This document shows, one piece after another, positions 1 to 8,704 of a stretch of 64,000 nt of DNA. The notes under the pieces were generated by a model. The model was not told the DNA's origin and did not search any database. It worked only from the letters and a program-made list of their open reading frames with translations. Every line of letters starts with the position of its first letter. The stretch's first letter is position 1. Origin of the DNA: Maridesulfovibrio sp. (lineage in GTDB: Bacteria; Desulfobacterota; Desulfovibrionia; Desulfovibrionales; Desulfovibrionaceae); NCBI RefSeq assembly GCF_963676065.1, contig NZ_OY780933.1, positions 2,202,001 through 2,266,000 of the forward strand, read 5' to 3'. Made by a program: the position numbers and the translations under genes.

Positions 1-483
1 ATTCTGGCTTTTATCGGCACTTTGGCGCTGAAACCTTTCATGGTCGCCATGGAGCCAAAGGCAGCCGCGGCAATTGCGAGTATGGCCTGGCACAAAGGCT
101 ATTGTCCGGTCTGCGGTACTTTTCCCGATCTTGCTCTGCTCCGTAAATCCGGCGACGACAACGCCTATTTGAAATCACACGGAGGTCAGCGCTGGCTGCA
201 TTGTTCATGCTGCGGTCATGAATGGCGCTTTAAGCGCAACACCTGCCCGTGGTGCGAAAATGAAGATCATGAAAAACTGCGTTATCTTCAGGCTGAAGAA
301 CGTCAAAACGAGCGGGTCGATGTCTGCGATAACTGCAAGCATTATTTTGTAACCATCGATACTCGAGAACTTACCGATCAGCCCGATCCGCGTGTAGCAC
401 CGCTTGGCCTTGTTCATCTGGACATTAAAGCGCAGGAAGAGGATTACCGTCCTATTGCTGAAATGCCTTGGAATGTTCTTTAG
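1..483 (+). CDS. fdhE: FdhE-type formate dehydrogenase accessory protein, C-terminal part
   Basis: The reading frame is open from base 1, so the N-terminus lies outside the window. FdhE proteins act in the cytoplasm in maturation of the formate dehydrogenase catalytic subunit. Four CxxC pairs are visible in order: CPVC, CSCC, CPWC and CDNC. They form the rubredoxin-like double zinc ribbon that defines the family, and the C-terminal PRVAPLGLVHLDIKAQEE segment is also typical. The gene ends in an intrinsic terminator. Formate dehydrogenase genes would be expected just upstream, outside the window. Confidence 0.9.
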   Translation: MLAFIGTLALKPFMVAMEPKAAAAIASMAWHKGYCPVCGTFPDLALLRKSGDDNAYLKSHGGQRWLHCSCCGHEWRFKRNTCPWCENEDHEKLRYLQAEERQNERVDVCDNCKHYFVTIDTRELTDQPDPRVAPLGLVHLDIKAQEEDYRPIAEMPWNVL

Positions 484-505
484 ATTTTTGGAGATTTGAA
501 ACGTG

Positions 506-545
506 AAACCGCCGCACTCATTCGAGGTTGTGGCGGTTTTTTTAT
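506..545 (+). terminator. Rho-independent terminator after fdhE
   Basis: An AAACCGCC arm (506-513) pairs with GGCGGTTT (532-539). The stem extends to about 11 bp with one G-T pair and runs into a T-tract. Confidence 0.8.
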
Positions 546-874
546 TGGCAGGAAATATCATTGCCCGCGATTAAATCTGCAAGCACATGATTTTTTTCGG
601 TCTGATCAGGGAACTTGAGTAGATAAATGCAGTTCCAATTCCCTTCCCACAGACAATCCTGTTTCGGGGGATCGGCAAGGATTTCTTTGAAATTTTCAGC
701 CGCCCCGGCATAGAGCATATTGACTTGAAAGCCGGACCTGTGTCCGCGCGGGTGGGTGTAGGAAAGAATGTAGATGCCGCCGTATTCAGGGATAGGACGG
801 GTTTTGGCAAATATTCCGAAGTGATATTCTTTTCCCGATTTTCCGGTGAATATCCATTCTTTTTGTTTGAACAT
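542..874 (-). CDS. Conserved hypothetical protein, 110 aa
   Basis: I do not recognise a family. The start at 874 (MFKQKEWIF) is chosen because GGAGGAGAA lies directly before that ATG; an in-frame upstream ATG at 892 has no such site. The protein is soluble, with no signal peptide or membrane segment. It is rich in aromatic residues and contains a YHFGIFAKT segment and a GGIYILSYTHPRG segment, which suggests a small beta-rich fold. It stands alone between fdhE and the thiamine operon and shares a terminator region with fdhE at its 3' end. Confidence 0.65.
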   Translation of the reverse strand: MFKQKEWIFTGKSGKEYHFGIFAKTRPIPEYGGIYILSYTHPRGHRSGFQVNMLYAGAAENFKEILADPPKQDCLWEGNWNCIYLLKFPDQTEKNHVLADLIAGNDISCQ

Positions 875-889
875 TTCTCCTCCACCCGT

Positions 890-931
890 CACCCCTGAAC
901 CTGAGCTTACTTATATTTCGGTTCAGGGGTG
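890..931. terminator. 12-bp inverted repeat between thiE and the small unknown gene
   Basis: CACCCCTGAACC (890-901) pairs perfectly with GGTTCAGGGGTG (920-931) around an 18-nt loop. It lies just downstream of thiE on the minus strand. There is no strong T-run on that side, so it may be a weak terminator or a 3'-end stabilising hairpin. Confidence 0.45.
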
Positions 932-957
932 ATGTCTTTTGGGTTCCGAATTGAAAT

Positions 958-1608
958 TTATTTAGGAATTGCCGCACGAAGTTTTTTAATCGTGCCGCCA
1001 ATGTCGTCGGCTCCGACAATTTCTGTGACCAGAGCCACGCATTTTGCTCCCCGGTTCATTACTTCCGCGATATTGTGTTCTTTTATGCCGCCGATGGCTA
1101 CGAAGGGGATATCAATATTTTTGACCACCCAGTCGAGGTATTCAAAGCCGACCGGATCAACCACATCTTCTTTGGTGTAGGTTTTGAAAATGGGACCTAC
1201 TCCGATGTAATCCACGCCTGCTTCAACTGCGGCGAGGGCCTCCTCGGGAGTGTGGGTGGAAAGGCCGATTGCCATTTCCTCACCAATCAGCTTCCGTACT
1301 GCCTCTACCGGAAAATCTTCCTGACCGATGTGGATGCCGTCTGCTCCGACCATCATAGCGAGATCAATGTCGTCGTTGACGATGAAGGCGGCTCCGGCTT
1401 CACGGGTCATGCGGCGTATTTCCATGCATTCTTCGTATTTCTGCCCGGATTTAATCTCTTTTTCACGGTACTGAATCAGCTTGATACCGCTATCGAGCAT
1501 GGCTTTGACCACTTCAACATTAGAGCGGTTTTTAGAAAATTTGAGGGCGGTTAAGCAGTAAATATCAGTATCGAGTATGTTTTTGCGGGTGATTTTTGTT
1601 TCGCTCAT
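958..1608 (-). CDS. thiE: Thiamine-phosphate synthase ThiE
   Basis: ThiE joins HMP pyrophosphate and the thiazole carboxylate phosphate to give thiamine monophosphate in the cytoplasm. At 216 aa it has the usual length of this TIM-barrel enzyme. Family motifs visible include IQYREKE near residue 45, VNDDIDLAMMVGADGIHIGQ (Asp/Gln ligands for the diphosphate), IGLSTHTPEEA, DYIGVGPIFKTYTK and PFVAIGGI with a C-terminal GAKCVALVTEI. It is the last gene of the thiS-G-H-F-E operon, 11 bp after thiF. Confidence 0.93.
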   Translation of the reverse strand: MSETKITRKNILDTDIYCLTALKFSKNRSNVEVVKAMLDSGIKLIQYREKEIKSGQKYEECMEIRRMTREAGAAFIVNDDIDLAMMVGADGIHIGQEDFPVEAVRKLIGEEMAIGLSTHTPEEALAAVEAGVDYIGVGPIFKTYTKEDVVDPVGFEYLDWVVKNIDIPFVAIGGIKEHNIAEVMNRGAKCVALVTEIVGADDIGGTIKKLRAAIPK

Positions 1609-1619
1609 TGTTCGTTTCC

Positions 1620-2243
1620 TTAATTGGTTTCGTGGAATTTTTTCAGGTAATAATCGAGAACAATATCTGCCTGTTTTGCCGCACAGATTGCAACTCTAGG
1701 CGAAAATGGCGGGGTCTCGGCGTTGCACTCGGTTTTCATATCACCGACAATGTAAAAGTTGTCTCGGACCTTGCGGGTTTTGATTTCATCAGAGTTGCCC
1801 GCTCCGCCCATGCCGGAAGCTGTTATCAGCAGCTTGCCCGTGGGCAGGAAACTTTCCACCAGTGCTTTTTTGGCAGCGGCGTCATCAAAAGCCTCGACTA
1901 TCACATCGCAACCGTCAAATATATCGTGCACGTTTTCGCGAGTTACAGCAGTAGTATTAGTAGTGATGTCGAGGTTCGGGTTGATGGACTTCAGATTTTC
2001 ACACAGAGCATCAACCTTGCTGCGGCCCAGTTGGTTTATGAAGTAGAACTGGCGGTTAAGGTTGGACTTCTCAATGCGGTCAAAATCAGCAATGACGAAA
2101 TTTTTGAAGCCGCTGCGGACCAGATGCACGGCGCAGTTGGAGCCTAAACCCCCGGCTCCGGCAATACCGATGCGGACCGTTTGCAGGTAGCGCAAACAGT
2201 CCTCACCGAGATATTTTGCTATGCCTTGCTCAGCGTGGTTCAC
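1620..2243 (-). CDS. thiF: ThiS adenylyltransferase ThiF
   Basis: An E1-like enzyme that adenylates the C-terminal Gly of ThiS so that sulfur can be loaded. The nucleotide-binding GAGGLGS loop lies at residues 29-35, and ADFDRIEKSNLNRQFYF carries the conserved Asp and Arg/Gln residues of the family. At 207 aa it is a short ThiF; the usual C-terminal Cys pairs for structural zinc are not evident. Its start overlaps the end of thiH by 4 bp (ATGA), which implies translational coupling. Confidence 0.9.
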   Translation of the reverse strand: MNHAEQGIAKYLGEDCLRYLQTVRIGIAGAGGLGSNCAVHLVRSGFKNFVIADFDRIEKSNLNRQFYFINQLGRSKVDALCENLKSINPNLDITTNTTAVTRENVHDIFDGCDVIVEAFDDAAAKKALVESFLPTGKLLITASGMGGAGNSDEIKTRKVRDNFYIVGDMKTECNAETPPFSPRVAICAAKQADIVLDYYLKKFHETN

Positions 2244-3364
2244 GATGCTTCCTGCAGGGGATGCCAGTCTTTGAAGACAGGCTGATAGCCGTGGTTGCGC
2301 AGCATTTCACACATTTCATCAACACTGCGACCATCGCTGATATCGAACTGGCCTACTTTCTCCTGTTCCTCTTCATCTGCGTGACCGCCGACTTCGGTGC
2401 AAACTCCCGCTGACATGCGGGTTACACCAAGCGGAAGGATGTTCTCGCGGAAATCGGGTGCTTCACGGGTGGAAACAGTAATTCCGCAGCGGGGCAGGAA
2501 AATACGCAGGGCCAGCATGTTCTGGACAAGTGCGGTATCATTTACCAGTGATTTGGGCGTAAAAGCATCGCCCACATGTGTGCGGATGCGCGGCAGGGAA
2601 ACTGCAATGTCGACTTCAGGATAATTGTTTTGCAGGTAGGCGGCGTGGATGCCTGTTTTCAGTGCGTCATGCCGCCATTCGTCAAGTCCGAGCAGGGCGC
2701 CGATGTTGACCACGCGCATTCCTGCCTTGCAGGCCCGTTCCGGTGCATCGAGACGGAAGCGGTAATCGTGCTTGGGGCCTGAAGGGTGCAGGGTCGGATA
2801 AAGCTCTTCATTGTAAGTTTCCTGAAACATGGTCATCCCGTCCACACCGACCTCTACCAGCCGGGAATATTCTTCTTCGGTCATGGCATAGATTTCAATG
2901 GCAACGGATGGAAAATGTCTGCGCAGAATTTTCACTGCGGATTCAATGTATTCAGGAGATGATTTAGCGCGTGCGTCACCGGTCAGTATAAGTAGTTGCT
3001 TAAGTCCGGTTGCGGCGATGGCTTTTGCTTCCGCTTCCAGTTCAGCGGGGCCGAGCTGTGAACGGGGTATGTTATTTTTAGTGTTGAAGCCGCAGTATAC
3101 GCATCTGTTTGTACAGAAATTTGCCATATAAAGCGGGGTGAAAAGTTGGATGGTCCTGCCGAAATTCTGCAAAGTGAGCTGGCTGGCTTTGGCCGCCATT
3201 TCTTCCAGCAGGGGGATCGCCGCAGGGCTTAACAGGGCAAGGAAATCTTCCGGGCCGAGAGTTGTCTTGTTAAGGGCGCGCCTGACATCGTGTTCAGTTA
3301 CGGAGCCGAATTGCTCGGCAAGGGGGGCGTCGTTGTATTCGGCGCAGATGGGATAGAAGCTCAT
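2240..3364 (-). CDS. thiH: 2-iminoacetate synthase ThiH (radical SAM)
   Basis: Radical SAM tyrosine lyase that makes dehydroglycine for the thiazole ring, used in anaerobes instead of the oxygen-dependent ThiO. The cluster motif CTNRCVYC (Cys84, Cys88, Cys91) is intact and is followed by GFNTKNN. At 374 aa it has the usual length. The distal EAPDFRENILPLGVTRMSAG and CTEVGGHADEEEQEKVGQF segments are typical of ThiH. It lies between thiG (5-bp gap) and thiF (4-bp overlap). Confidence 0.95.
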   Translation of the reverse strand: MSFYPICAEYNDAPLAEQFGSVTEHDVRRALNKTTLGPEDFLALLSPAAIPLLEEMAAKASQLTLQNFGRTIQLFTPLYMANFCTNRCVYCGFNTKNNIPRSQLGPAELEAEAKAIAATGLKQLLILTGDARAKSSPEYIESAVKILRRHFPSVAIEIYAMTEEEYSRLVEVGVDGMTMFQETYNEELYPTLHPSGPKHDYRFRLDAPERACKAGMRVVNIGALLGLDEWRHDALKTGIHAAYLQNNYPEVDIAVSLPRIRTHVGDAFTPKSLVNDTALVQNMLALRIFLPRCGITVSTREAPDFRENILPLGVTRMSAGVCTEVGGHADEEEQEKVGQFDISDGRSVDEMCEMLRNHGYQPVFKDWHPLQEAS

Positions 3365-3369
3365 TTTAT

Positions 3370-4146
3370 TTATCCTTGGTGCAGGAATCCGGTAAGGGGT
3401 GAGGATGCCTTGGCATGGCTGTGTTTTGCTCCGGGACCGGAGAGGTATGCTTCACGACCGGCTTTTACTGCGCGGCTGAAAGCTTTGCCCATGAGAGCTG
3501 GGTCACTTGCGGTGGCGATTGCGGTGTTTACCAGACAGGCGTCAGCTCCCATTTCCATAGCCTCGCAGGCTTCGGAGGGGCGGCCTATCCCGGCATCAAC
3601 GATGATAGGCAGCTCAATTTCATCAATCAGGATGCGGATCATCTCACGGGTTTTGAGTCCCCGGTTGGAACCGATGGGAGCGCCAAGGGGCATTACGGCT
3701 GCGGCGCCGGCATCGACCAGTGAACGGGCGATATACAGGTCCGCGTTTACGTACGGCAGAACCACAAATCCTTCTTTAGCGAGGATCTCGGTCGCCTTGG
3801 CGGTTTCGTAACCGTCGGGCAGCAGGTATTTGTTATCAGAAATGACTTCGATCTTAATCCAGTTTCCGCAACCCATGGCCTTGGCAAGATGGGCGATTCG
3901 TACAGCTTCATCGGCGGTGCGAGCTCCGGAAGTATTGGGTAGGAGCTGCATGTTTTTGGGGATGAAGTCCATAACGTTTCCGGTTTCCGCTTCAAGATCA
4001 ACCCGGCGCAGCGCCACGGTAATGATCTGGGAGCCGGAAGCTTCACAGACATCCGGGATTACGGAATCATCAGCGTATTTACCTGTTCCGGTAAGCAGAC
4101 GGCTATTAAATTCAACGCCGCCCAATTTAAAGATATCATTGCTCAT
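3370..4146 (-). CDS. thiG: Thiazole synthase ThiG
   Basis: ThiG condenses deoxyxylulose 5-phosphate, dehydroglycine and ThiS thiocarboxylate into the thiazole phosphate. At 258 aa the protein is a full-length TIM barrel. Visible family features are [10 protein letters not shown] near the N-terminus, the likely Schiff-base Lys98 in [32 protein letters not shown] (phosphate binding) and [18 protein letters not shown]. It sits 5 bp after thiS. Confidence 0.95.
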   Translation of the reverse strand: MSNDIFKLGGVEFNSRLLTGTGKYADDSVIPDVCEASGSQIITVALRRVDLEAETGNVMDFIPKNMQLLPNTSGARTADEAVRIAHLAKAMGCGNWIKIEVISDNKYLLPDGYETAKATEILAKEGFVVLPYVNADLYIARSLVDAGAAAVMPLGAPIGSNRGLKTREMIRILIDEIELPIIVDAGIGRPSEACEAMEMGADACLVNTAIATASDPALMGKAFSRAVKAGREAYLSGPGAKHSHAKASSPLTGFLHQG

Positions 4147-4151
4147 TTTAA

Positions 4152-4358
4152 TCAGCCTCCGCCTACAAAGCGCAGTATTTCGAGGTGGTCCCCGTCGTTT
4201 ATTTCGGTTGTGCCGTAATTTTCAGCAGGTATGATTTCCATGTTCAGCTCAATGACTACTGTCTCGGGTACAAGATTTTTCGATTCAAGGAGTTCTAGAA
4301 CAGTCATGCTTGCGGTCAGTTCAGCATCTTTACCATTAAGTTTTACGATCATTTTCAC
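4152..4358 (-). CDS. thiS: Sulfur carrier protein ThiS
   Basis: A 68-residue ubiquitin-like carrier whose C-terminal glycine becomes the thiocarboxylate sulfur donor for ThiG. The protein ends RFVGGG, so the required terminal Gly-Gly is present. [17 protein letters not shown] and [14 protein letters not shown] match the family fold. It is the first gene of the operon and follows the riboswitch terminator; the ATG is preceded by ACGGAG. Confidence 0.93.
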   Translation of the reverse strand: MKMIVKLNGKDAELTASMTVLELLESKNLVPETVVIELNMEIIPAENYGTTEINDGDHLEILRFVGGG

Positions 4359-4363
4359 TCCGT

Positions 4364-4391
4364 AAAAAAAAAGCTCACCATGTAGGTGAGC
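4364..4391 (-). terminator. Riboswitch expression-platform terminator
   Basis: On the minus strand GCTCACC, a 5-nt loop and GGTGAGC form a 7-bp stem followed directly by nine T (complement of 4364-4372). It ends just before the thiS ribosome binding site, so it can stop transcription before the first gene. GTAGG inside the aptamer (complement of 4431-4435) could pair with CCTAC in the first arm and loop (complement of 4382-4386) as an anti-terminator; that pairing is my inference. Confidence 0.85.
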
Positions 4392-4424
4392 ACAACAATA
4401 GATGGAACAATGTGAATCTATGTA

Positions 4425-4507
4425 AGCTTCCCTACGGCGGGATTAACCGCATCAGGTTCGAAGGGACAGGCGAAAACGCCATCTCAGCCAAATAAGGCAC
4501 CCCCAGC
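4425..4507 (-). promoter_or_regulatory. TPP riboswitch aptamer (THI element)
   Basis: Read on the minus strand, the element has the THI-box hallmarks in order: GGGGTGCC, GGCTGAGATGGC, CCCTTCGAACCTGATG, GTTAATCCCGCC and GTAGGGAAGC. These are the conserved thiamine-pyrophosphate-binding loops. The element precedes thiS and, with the terminator at 4364-4391, should switch off thiS-G-H-F-E when TPP is abundant. Confidence 0.96.
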
Positions 4508-4515
4508 TGCGGAAG

Positions 4516-4544
4516 AGAGTATGAAATTAGTCGGGCAGTGTAAA
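4516..4544 (-). promoter_or_regulatory. Candidate sigma-70 promoter of the thi operon
   Basis: TTTACA (complement of 4539-4544), a 17-bp spacer and TACTCT (complement of 4516-4521). The -35 matches consensus at 5 of 6 positions and the -10 only at 3 of 6. It is placed a few bases before the aptamer, as expected for a riboswitch leader. Confidence 0.45.
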
Positions 4545-4545
4545 G

Positions 4546-4587
4546 GGAAAAAGAAAAGGGCGGAGATACAAATGTATCTCCGCCCTT
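4546..4587 (-). terminator. Terminator of phoU
   Basis: A perfect 15-bp stem (4556-4570 with 4573-4587, AAGGGCGGAGATACA arm). On the minus strand it is followed by TTTTCTTTTT. It separates phoU from the thi promoter. Confidence 0.85.
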
Positions 4588-4606
4588 AAAAATTGAGGGA
4601 TAAATC

Positions 4607-5275
4607 TTATTTTTTGCCGCCAAAATACTCAGCATATTTAATAAAATAGATATGCTCGGCAATGTTGGTGATGTGGTCGCCGACGCGTTCCAGACAACGC
4701 ATGGTAAAGAGCAGGGAAATGAAACCCTTACCTTCAAGATCTTCGGCTTCCACGCAATTTCTCATGCCTGTTACGCCTTCTTTGAACAGCGCGTCCACAT
4801 TGCTGTCGCTGTGCCAGACATCAAGAGCCTTCTCAACACTGAGTTCCTTGAAGGCTTCAAGGATGGTGCCCAGCATGGCGGTCAGTTCCTGTCCCATGTG
4901 TTTCACGTATCCCAGATGCTGGGTGTGTTCTTCTGCAAAGCCCCGTTTGCCTTTCTTGGCAATGCTCTTGGCATAGTCGGCAATGCGCTCAAGGTCGGAG
5001 GCAATTTTGCTGGCAGTCAGGACGTAGCGCAGATCAGCGGCTTTAGGCTCCATCTTGGTGATGATCATAAGGGACATCTTGTCCACTTCGTGTTCCAGAT
5101 CGTTTACCTTTTCATCCCTTTTGACAATGGCTTCGGCTTTCTCGGGATCGTTTTCCTCAAAAGTTTCAAGGGCCTTGTTCAGTTGCTCGAGTGCCAGATT
5201 GCCTAATTCAAGGACCAAAGCCTGAAGATCGGAAAGTTCCTCTTCGTAAACCTTCAGAGGATGGTGCATATCCAT
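4607..5275 (-). CDS. phoU: Phosphate transport regulator PhoU
   Basis: A cytoplasmic all-helical protein of 222 aa that links the Pst phosphate transporter to PhoR-type signalling in the species studied. It contains the two PhoU repeats. The metal-binding patterns show as EHEVDKMSLMIITKMEPKAADLRYV in the first half and CLERVGDHITNIAEHIYF in the second. No pst or phoBR genes are adjacent; panF lies about 160 bp upstream on the same strand. The gene ends in its own strong terminator. Confidence 0.92.
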   Translation of the reverse strand: MDMHHPLKVYEEELSDLQALVLELGNLALEQLNKALETFEENDPEKAEAIVKRDEKVNDLEHEVDKMSLMIITKMEPKAADLRYVLTASKIASDLERIADYAKSIAKKGKRGFAEEHTQHLGYVKHMGQELTAMLGTILEAFKELSVEKALDVWHSDSNVDALFKEGVTGMRNCVEAEDLEGKGFISLLFTMRCLERVGDHITNIAEHIYFIKYAEYFGGKK

Positions 5276-5436
5276 ATAATCTACTCCTGCGCCCGGATCG
5301 GGCGGCTGCTCTTTATAATTAAGTGTCCGTCAGCTTTAAACATGCTTCGCCGTTATCATTTACGTGGTTTTTGTTACGAAAACGTGGCGGAACTGTTTCG
5401 GGGGAGTAGATATGTTTTTGTCAGTCTACCTATTAC

Positions 5437-6909
5437 CTATTCTGCCTTGAGTTCGGTTCTGCTGCGTGAATCACCTGCAAAAGTACCGAGTACGAAAGCA
5501 CTGAGGGACGCCGCCGTGGTGGGGACAATGGCGTGTATACCGCCCATGGCTGGTTTCATTATGGTCAGCACAATAAAGGTCCCGACGCCGATGACTATGG
5601 AAGCTATCGCGCCTGTGGAATTGGCTCTGTCCCAGTACAGTCCGATGACAATTGGGCACAGGAAGGCCGCTTCCAATCCTCCGAATGCGAAAAGATTGAT
5701 CCAGACCAGCAGATCCGGCGGCTCTATGGCGGCGATAAAGACCATCAGGCCGACCACCACTGTAACGATCAGACTCATTTTTTTCAGGCTGACCAGAGTC
5801 ATTTTGGATGCGTCATCCTTGAGACGGTAGTGAATGTAGAGGTCTTTGATGATCGCTGCGGAAACCAGCAGAAGCATGGAATCCACGGTAGACATGATAG
5901 CTGCCAGCGGTCCGGCAATAAAAATTCCGGCCCAGACCGGAGAGAGCAGCTCCACAATGAGTGAAGGCATCGCGAGATCGCCCGCCGGGAGTTCCGGGAG
6001 AATCGCCCGGCCGAGAGTTCCTGCTAGGTGAGCGCAGAGGATCATAAATCCGATGAGCAGGGTGCCGATGATCATGGCATCATGCATGGCTTTGGAGTCC
6101 TTGTAGCCCATGCAGCGCTGGGTTGTCTGAGGAAGTCCCAGAATGCCGATGCCGACCAGCACCCAGAAGGAAAGGGTGAATGGCTGCGGTACCGCGTTCT
6201 TCGGTCCGGTGGGTGTGATCAGTCCGGGATCAATCGCCTTGAGTGACTGGATACATTTTTCCATGCCGCCTCCCGCATTGATAACCGCCAGAAGGATGAC
6301 CACTACAGCCACGACCATGACTATTCCCTGAATGGCGTCAGTTAAGACTACTGCCCTGAATCCGCCGATGGCGGTGTAAAGGATAACGCTTATGCCGAAG
6401 AGCACAAGACCCACAACATAAGGGTATCCGGTCACAGTCTGGAAAAGTCTTGCCCCGCCGATGAACTGAGCCAGCATGGCAGCCATGAAAAATACGATCA
6501 GGGCCACTGAGCAGAGGATGACCACTGCGTCGCTTTTGTATCTGGCGCGCAGAAAGTCAGTGATGGTTACAGAATCCGTCCTGCGGGCCATGATGGCAAA
6601 CCGTTTACCCAGTATGCCGAGGGTCAGGAAAGTGGTGGGAACCTGAATCATGGCCAGCAGCACCCAGCTAAGTCCCAGTTTGTAGGCTACTCCGGGGCCG
6701 CCGACAAAACTGCTTGCACTGGTATAGCTGGCGATGATGGTCATAGCCAGCACCATGCCGCCCATGGATCTTCCGCCTATAAAATAATCTTCAATGAAAC
6801 CCTTGGATGATTCTGTCGATTCAGATTTTTTACGCGCCCAGAGAGCTACGCCGAAGGATATTGCCAGATAAAAAATGACCGGGATGATGGTCAGCATGGT
6901 ATCGCTCAT
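5437..6909 (-). CDS. panF: Sodium/pantothenate symporter PanF
   Basis: An inner-membrane sodium:solute symporter of 490 aa with about 13 hydrophobic segments. The N-terminal stretch EDYFIGGRSMGGMVLAMT, then YTSASSFVGGPG and WVLLAMIQVP, follow E. coli PanF closely, which makes pantothenate the most likely substrate. The start overlaps the DUF997 gene by 4 bp (ATGA), the same pairing seen in other bacteria (yhdT-panF). Confidence 0.88.
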   Translation of the reverse strand: MSDTMLTIIPVIFYLAISFGVALWARKKSESTESSKGFIEDYFIGGRSMGGMVLAMTIIASYTSASSFVGGPGVAYKLGLSWVLLAMIQVPTTFLTLGILGKRFAIMARRTDSVTITDFLRARYKSDAVVILCSVALIVFFMAAMLAQFIGGARLFQTVTGYPYVVGLVLFGISVILYTAIGGFRAVVLTDAIQGIVMVVAVVVILLAVINAGGGMEKCIQSLKAIDPGLITPTGPKNAVPQPFTLSFWVLVGIGILGLPQTTQRCMGYKDSKAMHDAMIIGTLLIGFMILCAHLAGTLGRAILPELPAGDLAMPSLIVELLSPVWAGIFIAGPLAAIMSTVDSMLLLVSAAIIKDLYIHYRLKDDASKMTLVSLKKMSLIVTVVVGLMVFIAAIEPPDLLVWINLFAFGGLEAAFLCPIVIGLYWDRANSTGAIASIVIGVGTFIVLTIMKPAMGGIHAIVPTTAASLSAFVLGTFAGDSRSRTELKAE

Positions 6910-7211
6910 GATTGTCCCTCTCCGGTTTTACGGCTTATTTCATCTTCGGATTCTTCCTCGAGGGGCATATGCTTGAACTTGAAACGGACAAGACCCCACA
7001 GGATGATAGTTATGAGTGGGTAACCGACAATGCAGCTGTAAAAGAACCATTCCGGCAGGCCGAAAATGTATTCATATTCTTCCGGGTCTCCGCTGCCCAT
7101 GCCGTAGGAGCAGACATACCACCAGATAAAGTAAAGGGCATATGCCCCCAGTGTAAACAGGGCTTCTTTATTCGCCTGTGCAAATCGCCAGTCCTTGGTC
7201 TGTTTTTCCAT
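6906..7211 (-). CDS. YhdT-like DUF997 membrane protein
   Basis: A small inner-membrane protein of 101 aa with two hydrophobic segments: LFTLGAYALYFIWWYVCSYG, then FFYSCIVGYPLITIILWGLV. An acidic tail follows. The start at 7211 (MEKQTKDWRFAQANKEA) is preferred over upstream in-frame ATGs because the family begins here and a GAGG site lies about 9 nt upstream. YhdT partners are found beside panF and may help the symporter; their function is not established. The gene overlaps panF by 4 bp. Confidence 0.82.
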   Translation of the reverse strand: MEKQTKDWRFAQANKEALFTLGAYALYFIWWYVCSYGMGSGDPEEYEYIFGLPEWFFYSCIVGYPLITIILWGLVRFKFKHMPLEEESEDEISRKTGEGQS

Positions 7212-7360
7212 GGTGCTTGGCCTCAAGATGAGATGTTTGTGGTTGCGTGAATCAGGCGTTCGGATTTGAGGATTAAGTGAACTGCTTATGACCGACGCCG
7301 CGGCTTGAGTGCCTGATGCCTGCGATAAAAGCAAGTTTTTTTGTGGTACGATCCATATTG

Positions 7361-8704
7361 CTATTTTATCTTTTCCATCTTGGCTGCCGCTTTATGCACA
7401 GCTTGAGCGGGCGTGGTTCCGTTGTGCAGGGTTTCATAGATCATTTCCGGGATGATTTTCTGCTCTGACGCTTGGGCCGCCTGCGGGATGATTTCTCCAT
7501 TTACCAGACTGAAGCTTTTAATGTTATCAAATCCGGAGACTATCTCCCCTATTCTTTTGCGAGAATATTTTTGGAAAACTCCCTGAGCGTCACGATAGAA
7601 TGACGGATCGGAAGTGATGTGTTTCAGCATGGGCAGCATGCCTCCGGGAACCATATGAAGCCATGTTATATAGGCATCATCCTGATACAGAAATTCTGCT
7701 AAACGCACAGCTGCCGCCTGTTTTTTATCGTTTCCTGTTTTTAGTAATCCAAGGGCATGGATCACACCGTAGGCTGCATTCTCAGTCCCGCGGATACTTG
7801 AAATCATTCCCGTGTTTTTGAGTAGCATGTAATCGTAATCGGCGCCGTTGAGTTCCTTGAAATTGTCTGTCCCCAGTGAATCCTGGGCTATTTCCGGGAT
7901 GGCTAGATCGTCCATTATGAAAGATGAATAGAACATCATGGCCAGCCTGCCCTGCATGTAGAAATCACGGCCTCGCCACCATTGCGGTCCCGGCGGGGTG
8001 TAGCGGGAAAGCTCTTTGTAAAATTCAAGAGCATCGACCGTCTGAGCTGAATCAAATACAACTTTTCCCTTTTTATTGAATTCTGAAACTCCGGCGGAAA
8101 GGGCCAGATGCGTAAAAATCTGCTCGGCATACGAATCACCGCGGGTTCCGATAAGAATCCCGTACCGTCCGTTTAGCGGATCATGAAGAACGCGGGCTGC
8201 CTTAAGGATATTTTCCCAGCTGTCCGGCGCGGCTAGTTTTTTGTCGGCAAACCAGTCCTTACGGTACCAGATGCCCTGTATCCAGCCGTTGAACGGCAGA
8301 CCGCAGTATTTATCACCCGTCCGGAATTTGTTCAGAGGACCGGCGAAGAAGTTCTTCCTGCCTACATGTTCAAGAACTTTGCGGGTGGTGCGGCTGTTCA
8401 TCCATCCTTTTTTGTTGAAAGCCACAACTAGATCGGAGGAGCAGGTTATGATATCCGGTGAGTCTCCGTTCGCACGCGCGGCAGCGAGTTCCTTCGCTAT
8501 CCTGTTTTCTTCCACTCCCCGGACGGTAACATTAATGTAGCGGTTGCTTATCCGGAAAGCTCGGACCAGATATTCTATTACGGCCTGTCTGTCAGGTGCT
8601 ACTTCCGTGGTCCAAAGGGAGATGGATGTTCTGGCCTGCGCGACGTTACTGAGCATCAGGCAGATCATTGTGATCAGCAGTAAGCTGCAAATTTTATTTA
8701 ACAT
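7361..8704 (-). CDS. Periplasmic solute-binding protein (family 1, sugar type)
   Basis: After a signal peptide (MLNKICSLLLITMICLMLSN, cleaved near AQA) the protein has the fold signature of family-1 extracellular binding proteins: ISLWTTEVAPDRQAVIEYLV, SPDIITCSSDLVVAF, LPFNGWIQGIWYRKDWF and GRLAMMFYSSF. The start at 8704 gives a clean signal peptide with a GGGGGAG site upstream, and lies inside the end of the cyclase gene (11-bp overlap). No ABC permease or ATPase genes are nearby. Coupling to a membrane cyclase suggests a ligand sensor rather than an importer; that role is inference. Confidence 0.8.
   Translation of the reverse strand: MLNKICSLLLITMICLMLSNVAQARTSISLWTTEVAPDRQAVIEYLVRAFRISNRYINVTVRGVEENRIAKELAAARANGDSPDIITCSSDLVVAFNKKGWMNSRTTRKVLEHVGRKNFFAGPLNKFRTGDKYCGLPFNGWIQGIWYRKDWFADKKLAAPDSWENILKAARVLHDPLNGRYGILIGTRGDSYAEQIFTHLALSAGVSEFNKKGKVVFDSAQTVDALEFYKELSRYTPPGPQWWRGRDFYMQGRLAMMFYSSFIMDDLAIPEIAQDSLGTDNFKELNGADYDYMLLKNTGMISSIRGTENAAYGVIHALGLLKTGNDKKQAAAVRLAEFLYQDDAYITWLHMVPGGMLPMLKHITSDPSFYRDAQGVFQKYSRKRIGEIVSGFDNIKSFSLVNGEIIPQAAQASEQKIIPEMIYETLHNGTTPAQAVHKAAAKMEKIK

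Noticed and set aside
3290..3811. Plus-strand open frame across thiH and thiG
   Set aside because: Antisense shadow of two clearly recognisable thiamine genes, with no ribosome site and no family features.
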